Positions 21,701 through 34,180 are shown, counted from the first letter of the stretch. The stretch: 64,000 nt of DNA from Daphnia carinata (GCF_022539665.2 NC_081334.1:8898424-8962423), one strand, 5' to 3'. The notes: a model not told the origin generated them from the sequence alone. Made by a program: numbers and translations.

Positions 21701-24700
21701 TACATTCAAACAGCATCAAATATACGTGTATTCAATGTGAATATAGTGTGATATAGTGTTAAGAATCAGTTTCAATATCTACATTCAAACAGCATCAAAT
21801 ATACGTGTATTCAATGTGAATATAGTGTTATACAATCAGTTTCAATATCTACATTCAAACAGCATCAAATATACGTGTATTCAATGTGAATATGTGTTAT
21901 ACAATCAGTTTCAATATCTACATTCAAACAGCATCAAATATACGTGTATTCAATGTGAATATAGTGTTATAGAATCAGTTTCAATATCTACATTCAAACA
22001 GCATCAAATATACGTGTATTCAATGTGAATATAGTGTTATAGAATCAGTTTCATATCTCTACATTCAAACAGCATCAAATATACGTGTATTCAATGTGAA
22101 TATAGTGTTATACAATCAGTTTCAATATCTACATTCAAACAGCATCAAATATACGTGTATTCAATGTGAATATAGTGTTATAGAATCAGTTTCAATATCT
22201 ACATTCAAACAGCATCAAATATACGTGTATTCAATGTGAATATAGTGTTATAGAATCAGTTTCATGATCTACATTCAAACAGCATCAAATATACGTGTAT
22301 TCAATGTGAATATAGTGTGATATAGAATGAGTTTCAATATCTACATTCAAACAGCATCAAATATACGTGTATTCAATGTGAATATAGTGTGATACAATCA
22401 GTTTCAATATCTACATTCAAACAGCATCAAATATACGTGTATTCAATGTGAATATAGTGTTATAGAATCAGTTCAATATCTACATTCAAACAGCATCAAA
22501 TATACGTGTATTCAATGTGAATATAGTGTTATAGAATCAGTTTCAATATCTACATTCAAACAGCATCAAATATACGTGTATTCAATGTGAATATAGTGTG
22601 ATACAGAATCAGTTTCAATATCTACATTCAAACAGCATCAAATATACGTGTATTCAATGTGAATATAGTGTTATAGAATCAGTTTCAATATCTACATTCA
22701 AACAGCATCAAATATACGTGTATTCAATGTGAATATAGTGTTATACAATCAGTTTCAATATCTACATTCAAACAGCATCAAATATACGTGTATTCAATGT
22801 GAATATAGTGTTATAGAATCAGTTTCAATATCTACATTCAAACAGCATCAAATATACGTGTATTCAATGTGAATATAGTGTGATACAATGAGTTTCAATA
22901 TCTACATTCAAACAGCATCAAATATACGTGTATTCAATGTGAATATAGTGTTATAGAATCAGTTTCAATATCTACATTCAAACAGCATCAAATATACGTG
23001 TATTCAATGTGAATATAGTGTTATACAATCAGTTTCAATATGTACATTCAAACAGTATCAAATATACGTGTATTCAATGTGAATATAGTGTGATACAGTG
23101 AGTTTCAATATCTACATTCAAAAACAGCATCAAATATACGTGTATTCAATGTGAATATAGTGTTATAGAATCAGTTTCAATATCTACATTCAAACAGCAT
23201 CAAATATACGTGTATTCAATGTGAATATAGTGTTATACAGTGAGTTTCAATATCTACATTCAAACAGCATCAAATATACGTGTATTCAATGTGAATATAG
23301 TGTTATAGAATCAGTTTCAATATACATTCAAACAGTATCAAATATACGTGTATTCAATGTGAATATAGTGTTATAGAATCAGTTTCAATATCTACATTCA
23401 AACAGCATCAAATATACGTGTATTCAATGTGAATATAGTGTTATAGAATCAGTTTCAATATCTACATTCAAACAGCATCAAATATACGTGTATTCAATGT
23501 GAATATAGTGTTATAGAATCAGTTTCAATATCTACATTCAAACAGCATCAAATATACGTGTATTCAATGTGAATATAGTGTTATAGAATATAGTGTTAGT
23601 TTCATATCTACATTCAAACAGCATCAAATATACGTGTATTCAATGTGAATATAGTGTTATACATGAGTTTCAATATCTACATTCAAACAGCATCAAATAT
23701 ACGTGTATTCAATGTGAATATAGTGTTATAGAATCAGTTTCAATATCTACATTCAAACAGCATCAAATATACGTGTATTCAATGTGAATATAGTGTTATA
23801 CAATCAGTTTCAATATCTACATTCAAACAGCATCAAATATACGTGTATTCAATGTGAATATAGTGTTATAGAATCAGTTTCAATATCTACATTCAAACAG
23901 CATCAAATATACGTGTATTCAATGTGAATATAGTGTTATAGAATCAGTTTCAATATCTACATTCAAACAGCATCAAATATACGTGTATTCAATGTGAATA
24001 TAGTGTTATAGAATCAGTTTCAATATCTACATTCAAACAGCATCAAATATACGTGTATTCAATGTGAATATAGTGTTATAGAATCAGTTTCAATGATCTA
24101 CATTCAAACAGCATCAAATATACGTGTATTCAATGTGAATATAGTGTTATACAGTGAGTTTCAATATCTACATTCAAACAGCATCAAATATACGTGTATT
24201 CAATGTGAATATAGTGTTATAGAATCAGTTTCAATATCTACATTCAAACAGCATCAAATATACGTGTATTCAATGTGAATATAGTGTTATAGAATCAGTT
24301 TCAATATCTACATTCAAACAGCATCAAATATACGTGTATTCAATGTGAATATAGTGTTATAGAATCAGTTTCAATATCTACATTCAAACAGCATCAAATA
24401 TACGTGTATTCAATGTGAATATAGTGTGATAGAGTGAGTTTCAATATCTACATTCAAACAGCATCAAATATACGTGTATTCAATGTGAATATAGTGTTAT
24501 AGAATCAGTTTCAATATCTACATTCAAACAGCATCAAATATACGTGTATTCAATGTGAATATAGTGTTATATAATCAGTTTCAATATCTACATTCAAACA
24601 GCATCAAATATACGTGTATTCAATGTGAATATAGTGTTATACAATCAGTTTCAATATCTACATTCAAACAGCATCAAATATACGTGTATTCAATGTGAAT

Positions 24701-27700
24701 ATAGTGTTATAGAATCAGTTTTCAATATCTACATTCAAACAGCATCAAATATACGTGTATTCAATGTGAATATAGTGTTATAGAATCAGTTTCAATATCT
24801 ACATTCAAACAGCATCAAATATACGTGTATTCAATGTGAATATAGTGTTATAGAATCAGTTTCAATATCTACATTCAAACAGCATCAAATATACGTGTAT
24901 TCAATGTGAATATAGTGTATACAGAATCAGTTTCAATATCTACATTCAAACAGCATCAAATATACGTGTATTCAATGTGAATATAGTGTGATACAGTGAG
25001 TTTCAATATCTACATTCAAACAGCATCAAATATACGTGTATTCAATGTGAATATAGTGTTATAGAATCAGTTTCAATATCTACATTCAAACAGCATCAAA
25101 TATACGTGTATTCAATGTGAATATAGTGTTATAGAATCAGTTTCAATATCTACATTCAAACAGCATCAAATATACGTGTATTCAATGTGAATATAGTGTT
25201 ATAGAATCAGTTTCAATATCTACATTCAAACAGCATCAAATATACGTGTATTCAATGTGAATATAGTGTTATAATAATCAGTTTCAATATCTACATTCAA
25301 ACAGCATCAAATATACGTGTATTCAATGTGAATATAGTGTTATAGAATCAGTTTCAATATCTACATTCAAACAGCATCAAATATACGTGTATTCAATGTG
25401 AATATAGTGTTATATAGAAAGTTTCAATATCTACATTCAAACCTAAGAAAAGATACTTGTAGTCAATGTGAATATAGTGTTATAAAATCAAGTTCATGAT
25501 CTACATTCAAACAGCATCAAATATACGTGTATTCAATGTGAATATAGTGTTATAGAATCACAGTTCAAGTTTCAATATCTACATTCAAACAGCATCAAAT
25601 ATACGTGTATTCAATGTGAATATAGTATACGATTCAATGTGAATATAGTGTTAATCAGTTTCAATATCTACATCAACATTCAGCATCAAATATACGTGTA
25701 TTCAATGTGAATATAGTGTTATACAGTGAGTTTCAATATCTACATTCAAACAGCATCAAATATACGTGTATTCAATGTGAATATAGTGTTATAGAATCAG
25801 TTTCAATATCTACATTCAAACAGCATCAAATATACGTGTATTCAATGTGAATATAGTGTGATACAATGAGTTTCAATATCTACATTCAAACAGCATCAAA
25901 TATACGTGTATTCAATGTGAATATAGTGTTATAGAATCAGTTTCATGATCTACATTCAAACAGCATTAAATATACGAGTATTCAATGTGAATATAGTGTG
26001 ATACAATGAGTTTCAATATCTACATTCAAACAGCATCAAATATACGTGTATTCAATGTGAATATAGTGTTATAGAATCAGTTTCATGATCTACATTCAAA
26101 CAGCATCAAATATACGTGTATTCAATGTGAATATAGTGTTATAGAATCAGTTTCAATATCTCTACATTCAAACAGCATCAAATATACGTGTATTCAATGT
26201 GAATATAGTGTTATAGAATCAGTTTCAATATCTACATTCAAACAGCATCAAATATACGTGTATTCAATGTGAATATAGTGTTATAGAATCAGTTTCAATA
26301 TCTACATTCAAACAGCATCAAATATACGTGTATTCAATGTGAATATAGTGTTATAGAATCAGTTTCAATATCTACATTCAAACAGCATCAAATATACGTG
26401 TATTCAATGTGAATATAGTGTTATAGAATCAGTTTCATGATCTACATTCAAACAGCATCAAATATACGTGTATTCAATGTGAATATAGTGTTATACAATC
26501 AGTTTCAATATCTACATTCAAACAGCATCAAATATACGTGTATTCAATGTGAATATAGTGTTATAGAATCAGTTTCAATATCTACATTCAAACAGCATCA
26601 AATATACGTGTATTCAATGTGAATATAGTGTTATAGAATCAGTTTCAATATCTACATTCAAACAGCATCAAATATACATCAAATATACGTGTATCAATGT
26701 GAATATAGTGTTATACAATCAGTTTCATTATCTACATTCAAACAGCATCAAATATACGTGTATTCAATGTGAATATAGTGTTATACAGTCAGTTTCAATA
26801 TCTACATTCAAACAGCATCAAATATACAATGATCTAGTTTCAATATCTACATTCAAACAGCATCAAATATACGTGTATTCAATGTGAATATAGTGTTATA
26901 GAATCAGTTTCAATATCTACATTCAAACAGCATCAAATATACGTGTATTCAATGTGAATATAGTGTGATACAGTGAGTTTCAATATCTACATTCAAACAG
27001 CATCAATATACGTGTATTCAATGTGAATATAGTGTTATAGAATCAGTTTCAATATCTACATTCAAACAGCATCAAATATACGTGTATTCAATGTGAATAT
27101 AGTGTTATAGAATGTGAGTTTCAATATCTACATTCAAACAGCATCAAATATACGTGTATTCAATGTGAATATAGTGTTATAGAATCAGTTTCAATATCTA
27201 CATTCAAACAGCATCAAATATACGTGTATTCAATGTGAATATAGTGTTATAGAATCAGTTTCATATCTACATTCAAACAGCATCAAATATACGTGTATTC
27301 AATGTGAATATAGTGTGATACAGTGAGTTTCAATATCTACATTCAAACAGCATCAAATATACGTGTATTGTGAATATATAGTGTTATAGAATCAGTTTCA
27401 TATCTACATTCAAACAGCATCAAATATACGTGTATTCAATGTGAATATAGTGTTATACAATCAGTTTCATGATGTACATTCGAACAGCATCAAATATACG
27501 TGTATTCATGTGAATATAGTGTGATACAGTGAGTTTCAATATCTACATTCAAACAGCATCAAATATACGTGTATTCAATGTGAATATAGTGTTATAGAAT
27601 CAGTTTCAATATCTACATTCAAACAGCATCAAATATACGTGTATTCAATGTGAATATAGTGTTATACAGTCAGTTTCAATATCTACATTCAAACAGCATC

Positions 27701-29894
27701 AAATATACGTGTATTCAATGTGAATATAGTGTTATAGAATCAGTTTCATGATCTACATTCAAACAGCATCAAATATACGTGTATTCAATGTGAATATAGT
27801 GTGATACAGTCAGTTTCAATATCTACATTCAAACAGCATCAAATATACGTGTATTCAATGTGAATATAGTGTTATAGAATCAGTTTCAATATCTACATTC
27901 AAACAGCATCAAATATACGTGTATTCAATGTGAATATAGTGTTATACAATCAGTTTCTTAATGTACATTCAAACAGTATCAAATATACGTGTATTCAATG
28001 TGAATATAGTGTTATACAGTGAGTTTCAATATCTACATTCAAACAGCATCAAATATACGTGTATTCAATGTGAATATGGCATTATAGAATCAGTTTCATG
28101 ATCTACATTCAAACAGCGTCAAATATACGTGTATTCAATGTGAATATAGTGTTATACAATCAGTTTCAATATATACATTCAAACAGCACCAAATAAACGT
28201 GTATTCAATGAGAATATAGTGTTATACAATCAGTTTCAATATCTACATTCAAACAGCATCAAATATACGTGTATTCAATGTGAATATAGTGTTATAGAAT
28301 CAGTTTCAATGATCTACATTCAAACAGCATCAAATATACGTGTATTCAATGTGAATATAGTGTGATACAGTGAGTTTCAATATCTACATTCAAACAGCAT
28401 CAAATATACGTGTATTCAATGTGAATATAGTGTTATAGAATCAGTTTCATGATCTACATTCAAACAGCATCAAATATACGTGTATTCAATGTGAATATAG
28501 TGTGATACAGAATCAGTTTCAATATCTACATTCAAACAGCATCAAATATACGTGTATTCAATGTGAATATAGTGTAAGACAATGAGTTTCAATATCTACA
28601 TTCAAACAGCATCAAATATACGTGTATTCAATGTGAATATAGTGTTATAGAATCAGTTTCATGTTCTACAATCAAACAGCATCAAATATACGTATATTCA
28701 ATGTGAATATAGTGTTATACATCAGTTTCAATATCTACATTCAAACAGCATCAAATATACGTGTATTCAATGTGAATATAGTGTTATAGAATCAGTTTCA
28801 ATATCTACATTCAAACAGCATCAAATATACGTGTATTCAATGTGAATATAGTGTGATACAGTGAGTTTCAATATCTACATTCAAACAGCATCAAATATAC
28901 GTGTATTCAATGTGAATATAGTGTTATACAGTCAGTTTCAATATCTACATTCAAACAGCATCAAATATACGTGTATTCAATGTGAATATAGTGTGATACA
29001 GTCAGTTTCAATATCTACATAAAGAGCATCAAATATACAGCATCAAATATACGTGTATTCAATGTGAATATAGTGTTATAGAATCAGTTTCAATATCTAC
29101 ATTCAAACAGCATCAAATATACGTGTATTCAATGTGAATATAGTGTTATAGAATCAGTTTCAATATCTACATTCAAACAGCATCAAATATACGTGTATTC
29201 AATGTGAATATAGTGTTATAGAATCAGTGAGTTTCAATATCTACATTCAAACAGCATCAAATATACGTGTATTCAATGTGAATATAGTGTGATAGAATGA
29301 GTTTCAATATCTACATTCAAACAGCATCAAATATACGTGTATTCAATGTGAATATAGTGTTATAGAATCAGTTTCAATATCTACATTCAAACAGCATCAA
29401 ATATACGTGTATTCAATGTGAATATAGTGTTATAGAATCAGTTTCAATATCTACATTCAAACAGCATCAAATATACGTGTATTCAATGTGAATATAGTGT
29501 TATAGAATCAGTTTCAATATCTACATTCAAACAGCATCAAATATACGTGTATTCAATGTGAATATAGTGTTATAGAATCAGTTTCATGATCTACATTCAA
29601 ACAGCATCAAATATACGTGTATTCAATGTGAATATAGTGTGATACAGAGAGTTTCAATATCTACATTCAAACAGCATCAAATATACGTGTATTCAAAGTG
29701 AATATAGTGTTATAGAGTGAGTTTCAATATCTACATTCAAACAGCATCAAATATATGTGTATTCAATGTGAATATAGTGTGATACAGTGAGTTTCAATAT
29801 CTACATTCAAACAGCATCAAATATACGTGTATTCAATGTGAATATAGTGTTATAGAATCAGTTTCAATGATCTACATTCAAACAGTATCAGTTA
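12743..29894 (+). repeat. Satellite array 2, about 245 monomers of 70 bp
   Basis: Largest block of the satellite. The monomer reads TTCAATATCTACATTCAAAC, then AGCATCAAATATACGTGTAT, then TCAATGTGAATATAGTGTTA, TAGAATCAGT. The left flank to about 14.2 kb mixes two types (GTGATACAGTGAG and GTTATAGAATCAG; GCATC and GTATC). The central part is dominated by one hybrid type, TTATAGAATCAGTTTCAATATC, so it has been homogenised. Local damage includes partial duplications (20297, 21750, 26675), degenerate copies at 25430-25690, and small deletions. Each monomer carries the short inverted repeat ATTCA-ATG-TGAAT and one TACGTG. ORFs of 61-90 codons inside are repeat by-products. Confidence 0.97.
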
Positions 29895-29898
29895 ATAT
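29895..29898. other. Target-site duplication of element C (left copy)
   Basis: ATAT immediately before the left LTR, matched by ATAT at 39456-39459 immediately after the right LTR. A 4-bp duplication is usual for Ty3/gypsy integrases, but AT-rich satellite makes a chance match possible. Confidence 0.65.
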
Positions 29899-30099
29899 TG
29901 TAAAGTTTCAAACCTTGTGTATTACAGTGAATCGTCGTAACAATTCCAAATTACAAGGTACAAACATGCTGTATTTATACTACTAACTAACACACATATT
30001 GAAGGTAAAATGGGAGGGGATACGTTCACTTTCACTTGTGAAACGCTTGAGGGATGTAAAGGGTGTGGCTGTCTTCGGATAGCCTTTGGGCTCGTTACA
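29899..30099 (-). repeat. 3' LTR of element C
   Basis: A 201-bp repeat bounded TGTAAAG...GTTACA on the plus strand, identical to 39255-39455 except for one T/C difference near its start. On the element strand it begins TGTAACGAGCCC. Near-identity of the two LTRs indicates a very recent insertion. Confidence 0.95.
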
Positions 30100-30112
30100 T
30101 TCCTTCCCCTCT
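30100..30112 (-). other. Polypurine tract of element C
   Basis: On the minus strand AGAGGGGAAGGAA directly precedes the 3' LTR, the expected position and composition for the plus-strand primer of reverse transcription. Confidence 0.7.
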
Positions 30113-30288
30113 TCGATAAGAAGATTTGGTCCTCCAATTGTATAATGATGAATAATAAGGCTGGTTCCTTCACCCAAGATTTTTATTAAATTTTGTTGTC
30201 CTTTTTCTTTTTCCGTCACCGGCTACAGTTGCTACTATGAATACAAATGATGGCTATGGTTGAATAAACTGGTTCTTTCACCTAAAAA

Positions 30289-31152
30289 TTAAGAAAACGA
30301 ATTGTATGTGGTTTTACTAAGGTTTTTGGTATAACTTCTTCTTTCTTTCTTCCTTTTGTTCTTGCTTTTCTTTATGCCCGGTATTTCGGCGATGTTGATT
30401 ATGTTTTTTTCATTTTCCTCGCGGCTGTATTGTTGGTGTTCTTTTCTTCTAGTTTTAAGCAGGGATTTACCGTTATGATTTTGTTCCCATTTTTCAAAAA
30501 TGGCTTGCGCTCTTTTACTGTATGGTTTTGCTCGTGCTGTGTGTCCGTGGGAGTCTTTTATCCGTGCGTCTGCTCCATGTAGCAGTAATATTTCAATCAT
30601 GTCAATTCGATTGAATCCTACTGCTACATGTAAAGCAGTGTCACCTGAATCATCTTGTTGGTTGATGTTGATGATTCTTTTTGCACAAATTTGGGTAGCC
30701 AGGTCTTCAAGACCATACTCGGCTAGATAATGCAAAACGGTTTTGCTCTGATGTGTGTCAATGTTGATATTAGTTGGCGACCATATTAACTTTGCGCACT
30801 CTTGGTTTTCGTATACAATTGCCAACATTAATGGGGTTTCTCCATTACCGTTTCGGGCTGTAAATTCGCAGTTGTGGTGTTTTAGAATTCGTAGTAATAG
30901 TAGATCGTTTATAGCTACTGCGGTATGAGCGATTGTCTTTCCGCGGTAAAGTATTTCCGGGTTCGCTCCGAAGGATAGAAGGAGGTCTGTAACGTCGTAC
31001 CTACTTCTTCTTACGCTTGTATGGAGAAGCGTTTGTTCTGCCTCATATCTCTCGTTGAGAAACCTGGCCATCTTTTGTCTTGGCCAACCTTGTTGTACTT
31101 GTATCTTATTTTGGATGCACTTTCTAATTACCCATAGTGGAGCTTCCATCAT
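30289..31152 (-). CDS. Ankyrin-repeat accessory protein of element C
   Basis: 287 aa, starting MMEAPLWVIRK. Five to six ankyrin repeats cover roughly residues 36-205, with recognisable cores TLLHTSVRRS, TIAHTAVAIN, ETPLMLAIVYEN, TVLHYLAEYG and DTALHVAVGFNRIDMIEILL followed by HGADARIKD. The C-terminal 80 residues are very Lys/Arg-rich and could act in nuclear or nucleic-acid binding. It overlaps the preceding acidic ORF by 29 nt in a different frame. Position between env and the 3' LTR matches accessory genes of complex retroelements. Ankyrin proteins of this size occur as I-kappa-B-like host mimics in some insect viruses (established for polydnaviruses); a similar role here is only a guess. 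A host-derived gene captured by the element is another reading. Confidence 0.82.
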   Translation of the reverse strand: MMEAPLWVIRKCIQNKIQVQQGWPRQKMARFLNERYEAEQTLLHTSVRRSRYDVTDLLLSFGANPEILYRGKTIAHTAVAINDLLLLRILKHHNCEFTARNGNGETPLMLAIVYENQECAKLIWSPTNINIDTHQSKTVLHYLAEYGLEDLATQICAKRIININQQDDSGDTALHVAVGFNRIDMIEILLLHGADARIKDSHGHTARAKPYSKRAQAIFEKWEQNHNGKSLLKTRRKEHQQYSREENEKNIINIAEIPGIKKSKNKRKKERRSYTKNLSKTTYNSFS

Positions 31153-31789
31153 CGATAAATGAAAGTTTTCCGTCTTCTAGGTCTATTATGGCTTGTCTTC
31201 GTAGCTGAATTTTTTCTGCTCGGGCCGCCGAAATCGATGCTATCGTTTTTAACCGACAGTTTTTACACGCTTCCGTTTCTTTCTGTTGGTCGTCTGGCTT
31301 GTTGCGTTTTCCCGTTGGTTCACATTGAAGATAGTTTTCGCTGTCGTATCCTTTTGTGAACTCAACACTGTAGTCATTTTCAAAATCGGGTTCCATTCCA
31401 CTATACGCCGTTAACCCTTCGTTCTCATTTTCACTTGATTCACTGTTGTTATTCACTTTTTCTTCATTTATGAAACAGTTGTTCTTCTCTGTTTCTATGC
31501 CGTTCCATCCTATGAATTGCATTAATTGTTCGTTATCACCCGCATTTTTCGCACTCTCCTTTTCTCTGTACTCATGTTGATTATCCTCGCTCTCGGTGTT
31601 GTTGACAGTTATTGGTTTGTATAATTTTTCTATCCTCCTGGGGATGATGGTACCTTCATAGTCGTAAACTTTGATGTAATTGTTTGCCATTTTGAGATGA
31701 TTTAATGGTATTTGATGATACACTTTGCTTTTGCGAAACTTTGTAGGAGTAATGCTGTTGCGATACTGAGGAGAGTTTAGATTTTTCAT
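31124..31789 (-). CDS. Acidic ORF overlapping the ankyrin ORF (element C)
   Basis: 221 aa, Glu/Asn/Ser-rich and acidic through the middle, probably disordered, with a short basic, Cys-containing patch (EACKNCRLKTIASISAARA) and a C-terminal DDGSSTMGN. The last 29 nt overlap the ankyrin ORF, which is +1 to this frame; the ankyrin ATGATG lies inside the overlap. The two may be separate products, or one protein split by a frameshift, since an acidic regulatory N-terminus ahead of ankyrin repeats is the layout of I-kappa-B proteins. No family match recognised. The start at 31789 could be later (a second Met is present at residue 34). Confidence 0.6.
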   Translation of the reverse strand: MKNLNSPQYRNSITPTKFRKSKVYHQIPLNHLKMANNYIKVYDYEGTIIPRRIEKLYKPITVNNTESEDNQHEYREKESAKNAGDNEQLMQFIGWNGIETEKNNCFINEEKVNNNSESSENENEGLTAYSGMEPDFENDYSVEFTKGYDSENYLQCEPTGKRNKPDDQQKETEACKNCRLKTIASISAARAEKIQLRRQAIIDLEDGKLSFIDDGSSTMGN

Positions 31790-32131
31790 TTTGCAAAATG
31801 CAAAATCTTTCGAAGTTCGTCATGTTGCTTTCTTTTTCCGTATGTTCTTGTTTTCGTTTTCTGTATTTAATTAATTTGATAACTGGTTTTCATGCATTTT
31901 AATATATTCCATTCTGTCTTGGAGTTGGGTTGAATTCTTTTTCGTCGTGTTTTGTCGCTGTGACATGTGTGTTTGCTGCAGGGCGAATTTGTTTTTAAAA
32001 CTTCTTTTATTCCCTTATTAGTCGTTGCCAGTTTTAGGGGTTTTTTGCTTTTACATTCCTTTTCCTTGAGTTAGTTCTCTTCGTTCCTTTGTAGAATACT
32101 GTTCACTTTGTTGCCTCGCTATTTCGTCTAA
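31790..32131. other. Non-coding spacer in element C
   Basis: T-rich sequence between the acidic ORF and the plus-strand gene. These two are divergently transcribed, so promoters for either could lie here, but I see no convincing TATA box. Confidence 0.4.
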
Positions 32132-32657
32132 ATGGAGATGTTTAAATTTGCGTACGTTCTTCAGTATCGTGCACAGGTCGATATGGCATTACAGGCGTTC
32201 AGTGACTCAATTTTTTCTACCCCGGCTAGCCTTTTCAGCAGATTTATTGCAGAAGATCGAAGCCTCTTCTTTGATATGTTTCGGCTGACCTTCAAGATGT
32301 CTGGTTTGGCTCCGCGTGATTTCGGCTTTAAGCGTCCCGGGTTTAGTGATTACTATTATTTGTAAGTATGCTTTTTAGGTATTTTGTGTATTTATTTAAA
32401 AAATTTTTTTTTTTTTTTTAAGGAATCATCTAGGGTACGCGCGTTATCGCGACGTTTACCCGCTCAAGTTTGCCCGTTTACTTTGTTGGCTGGAGTCGGG
32501 TGATGATATTTATCATCCTACCCCAACGTCTTCTCGTTTTCAAGAGGAGCGTCTCCAGGAAGGGAGGGCCGATCGCTGGGCCATCACGAATGTTTGGCAG
32601 ATTTATGAATATCTACTTCATGGCGCGCCTTTTCCCGAACGTGATCCCACTGACTGA
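32132..32657 (+). CDS. Two-exon antisense gene inside element C (154 aa)
   Basis: Plus-strand gene opposite to the element. Exon 1 is 32132-32361, from an ATG directly after an in-frame stop. The donor TT|GTAAGTATG is near-perfect. The 61-bp intron (32362-32422) ends in a T-tract and AAG. Exon 2 is 32423-32657, ending in TGA. Splicing joins TT to G and keeps the frame open for 83 more codons; without splicing the frame stops at once (TTG TAA). The protein starts MEMFKFAYVLQYRAQ; exon 2 encodes HLGYARYRDVYPLKFARLL, a Glu/Arg-rich helix, then WAITNVWQIYEYLLHG and an acidic end. Aromatic-rich, soluble-looking; no family recognised. A 61-bp intron fits the anillin introns in this window. Its job, and whether it belongs to the element or is a captured host gene, are unknown. 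Confidence 0.65.
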
Positions 32658-32807
32658 ATACTTTGGGTGTTTTGGTTTTGTAGTTGATGTTTTAGTTGGA
32701 AATACAAAATTATTATTCGAGCTTGTTTGTTCGTCTGTTTGTTTGACTATAAATTTTTCTAGTATTGGTAAGTGACTTAATTGGTAGAATGTGGGAAAAA
32801 TTTATTT

Positions 32808-32841
<34 letters not shown>

Positions 32842-32992
32842 CGATTCGCTGAGGGAAAAATGATAATCAACTTAATTGCTGGATTTTTAAATGCTGATAA
32901 ATGCGTTATTTGTTGGGAGGGTGCTACTTTATTATGAATTGTCTAAGTGGATTTTTATTATTAGATTTTTACTTTCAATTTCCTTGGGACTT
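32658..32992. other. Non-coding spacer in element C
   Basis: AT-rich sequence with a 30-base T-tract at about 32811-32841. No gene or conserved motif seen. Confidence 0.4.
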
Positions 32993-34117
32993 TTATTTTT
33001 TGGCTGAACTACTGTTGTCTGTCTCTGGTATGCAACGACATAGGTCTACCCAGACCATGCCATATCCGACGGCGTAAGTGCATGCGGTATGTTTTCCGGT
33101 ACATCGTTTAGGTGTGTCAGCTTCATCGATAGATGGATAGATTGATGAATTTGGCGCGCTTGGCCGTGGTGGGCGCGTTTGGCCTTGCCTTTCAGTTGAC
33201 AGCTGTGCGGGTGCGGATGTTCTTGTGAATGGTTGTTCGAGGGCGATGTCTGAATGGTAATTTGTTTCTCGTGCTGGTATCATTGATGCGAGTTCGTGAT
33301 CTTCCTCTACGCCATCATCGTATCGGCTTGTAAACTTTCGGTTTCGGCGGATATGTTTTTTAATTTTTGATATGGGGTTACAAATGATGAAGATCCGTAG
33401 ACATACGAGGAATAACACAAACCCAATCGCTGAAAGGCCTATTATTTTCAATTTGTCAAACCATGAATACATGTGACCTATTTGATTATCTTGTTGTTCC
33501 GACATAACGATATCTCCAACAGAATTGGAATTTTCTTCTTGCATTCTGCCTACCAGGTCATTCAGGATATTTAATTGTTCCATTTCCATTGTGTTGTGGG
33601 CTGGATGGCTTTTCAGCGCGAAGTCGAAATCATTAAGATGGAGTTCTTCAAATTCTGAAATGAGGTCTAAATTAGGTATGTGAATGCTAGGTTTTTGGCG
33701 TATCCAATCTCCTGTTGTAGAATTGTGTTCCCATGTGTGTGGATTTCCATTTAAATTTACCAACGGTGTTTTCCAGAAACAATCGGAATATGGATGAATT
33801 GACCACCCATCTGTTCCAATCGTACAGTTTTTTCCTTCGTAAGTAAAAAACGGCTGAAATCCACATTTGGTTTCGTTTGCTGATATAAAAATTCTTTTTG
33901 CCTCGCATTGTTGAAGTGTCATTGCTTGTCCGAAGCCTTGTAGTCTTGTGCAGATTGGTAAACCTACTGCTGCTGCTGCTAAAATTCCGTTGGTTTGGGC
34001 TAATATAACTGCTTGTGTTCTTTTGATTGCTGATAGTTGACAATAAACGTCCCGAATTTCTTTTGCCAACTTGTTTTCGTGTTCAGTTTCGATGCTTATC
34101 TTATATTGGTCGTGCAT
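32993..34117 (-). pseudogene. env: Env-like glycoprotein, C-terminal segment (element C)
   Basis: 374-codon frame, in the same frame as the 34181-35455 segment and separated from it only by TAA at 34181-34183. It carries the membrane-proximal ectodomain with paired Cys (LPICTRLQGFG, QQCEAKR, KCGFQPFF, TIGTDGWSIHPYSDCFW, VNLNGNPHTW). A transmembrane segment follows (IIGLSAIGFVLFLVCLRIFI), then a cytoplasmic tail of about 110 residues containing PSAP and YPSI. The Env ORF of element B has the same Cys/Trp pattern in its C-terminal half, so homology is clear. Layout resembles glycoproteins of arthropod negative-strand viruses found in some retroelements (inference). Confidence 0.7.
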
Positions 34118-34180
34118 TTTACTTATTTCGTATTTAATTTTGTCGTTGAATTCTTCAATGTTTTTGGGTAAACCGGCTTC

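Noticed and set aside
16685-26887. Series of 61-90 codon ORFs with YLHSNSIKYTCIQCEYSV
   Set aside because: They arise because three 70-bp monomers make 210 bp, a multiple of three; boundaries follow monomer variants and no start context or conservation supports coding.
12743-29894. CRISPR-like array
   Set aside because: The repeats are head-to-tail 70-bp monomers with no unique spacers, in a eukaryotic context; this is satellite DNA.
32770-32900. tRNA-like segment in element C spacer
   Set aside because: Only a weak A-box-like stretch (TTAATTGGTAGAATG); no T-arm.
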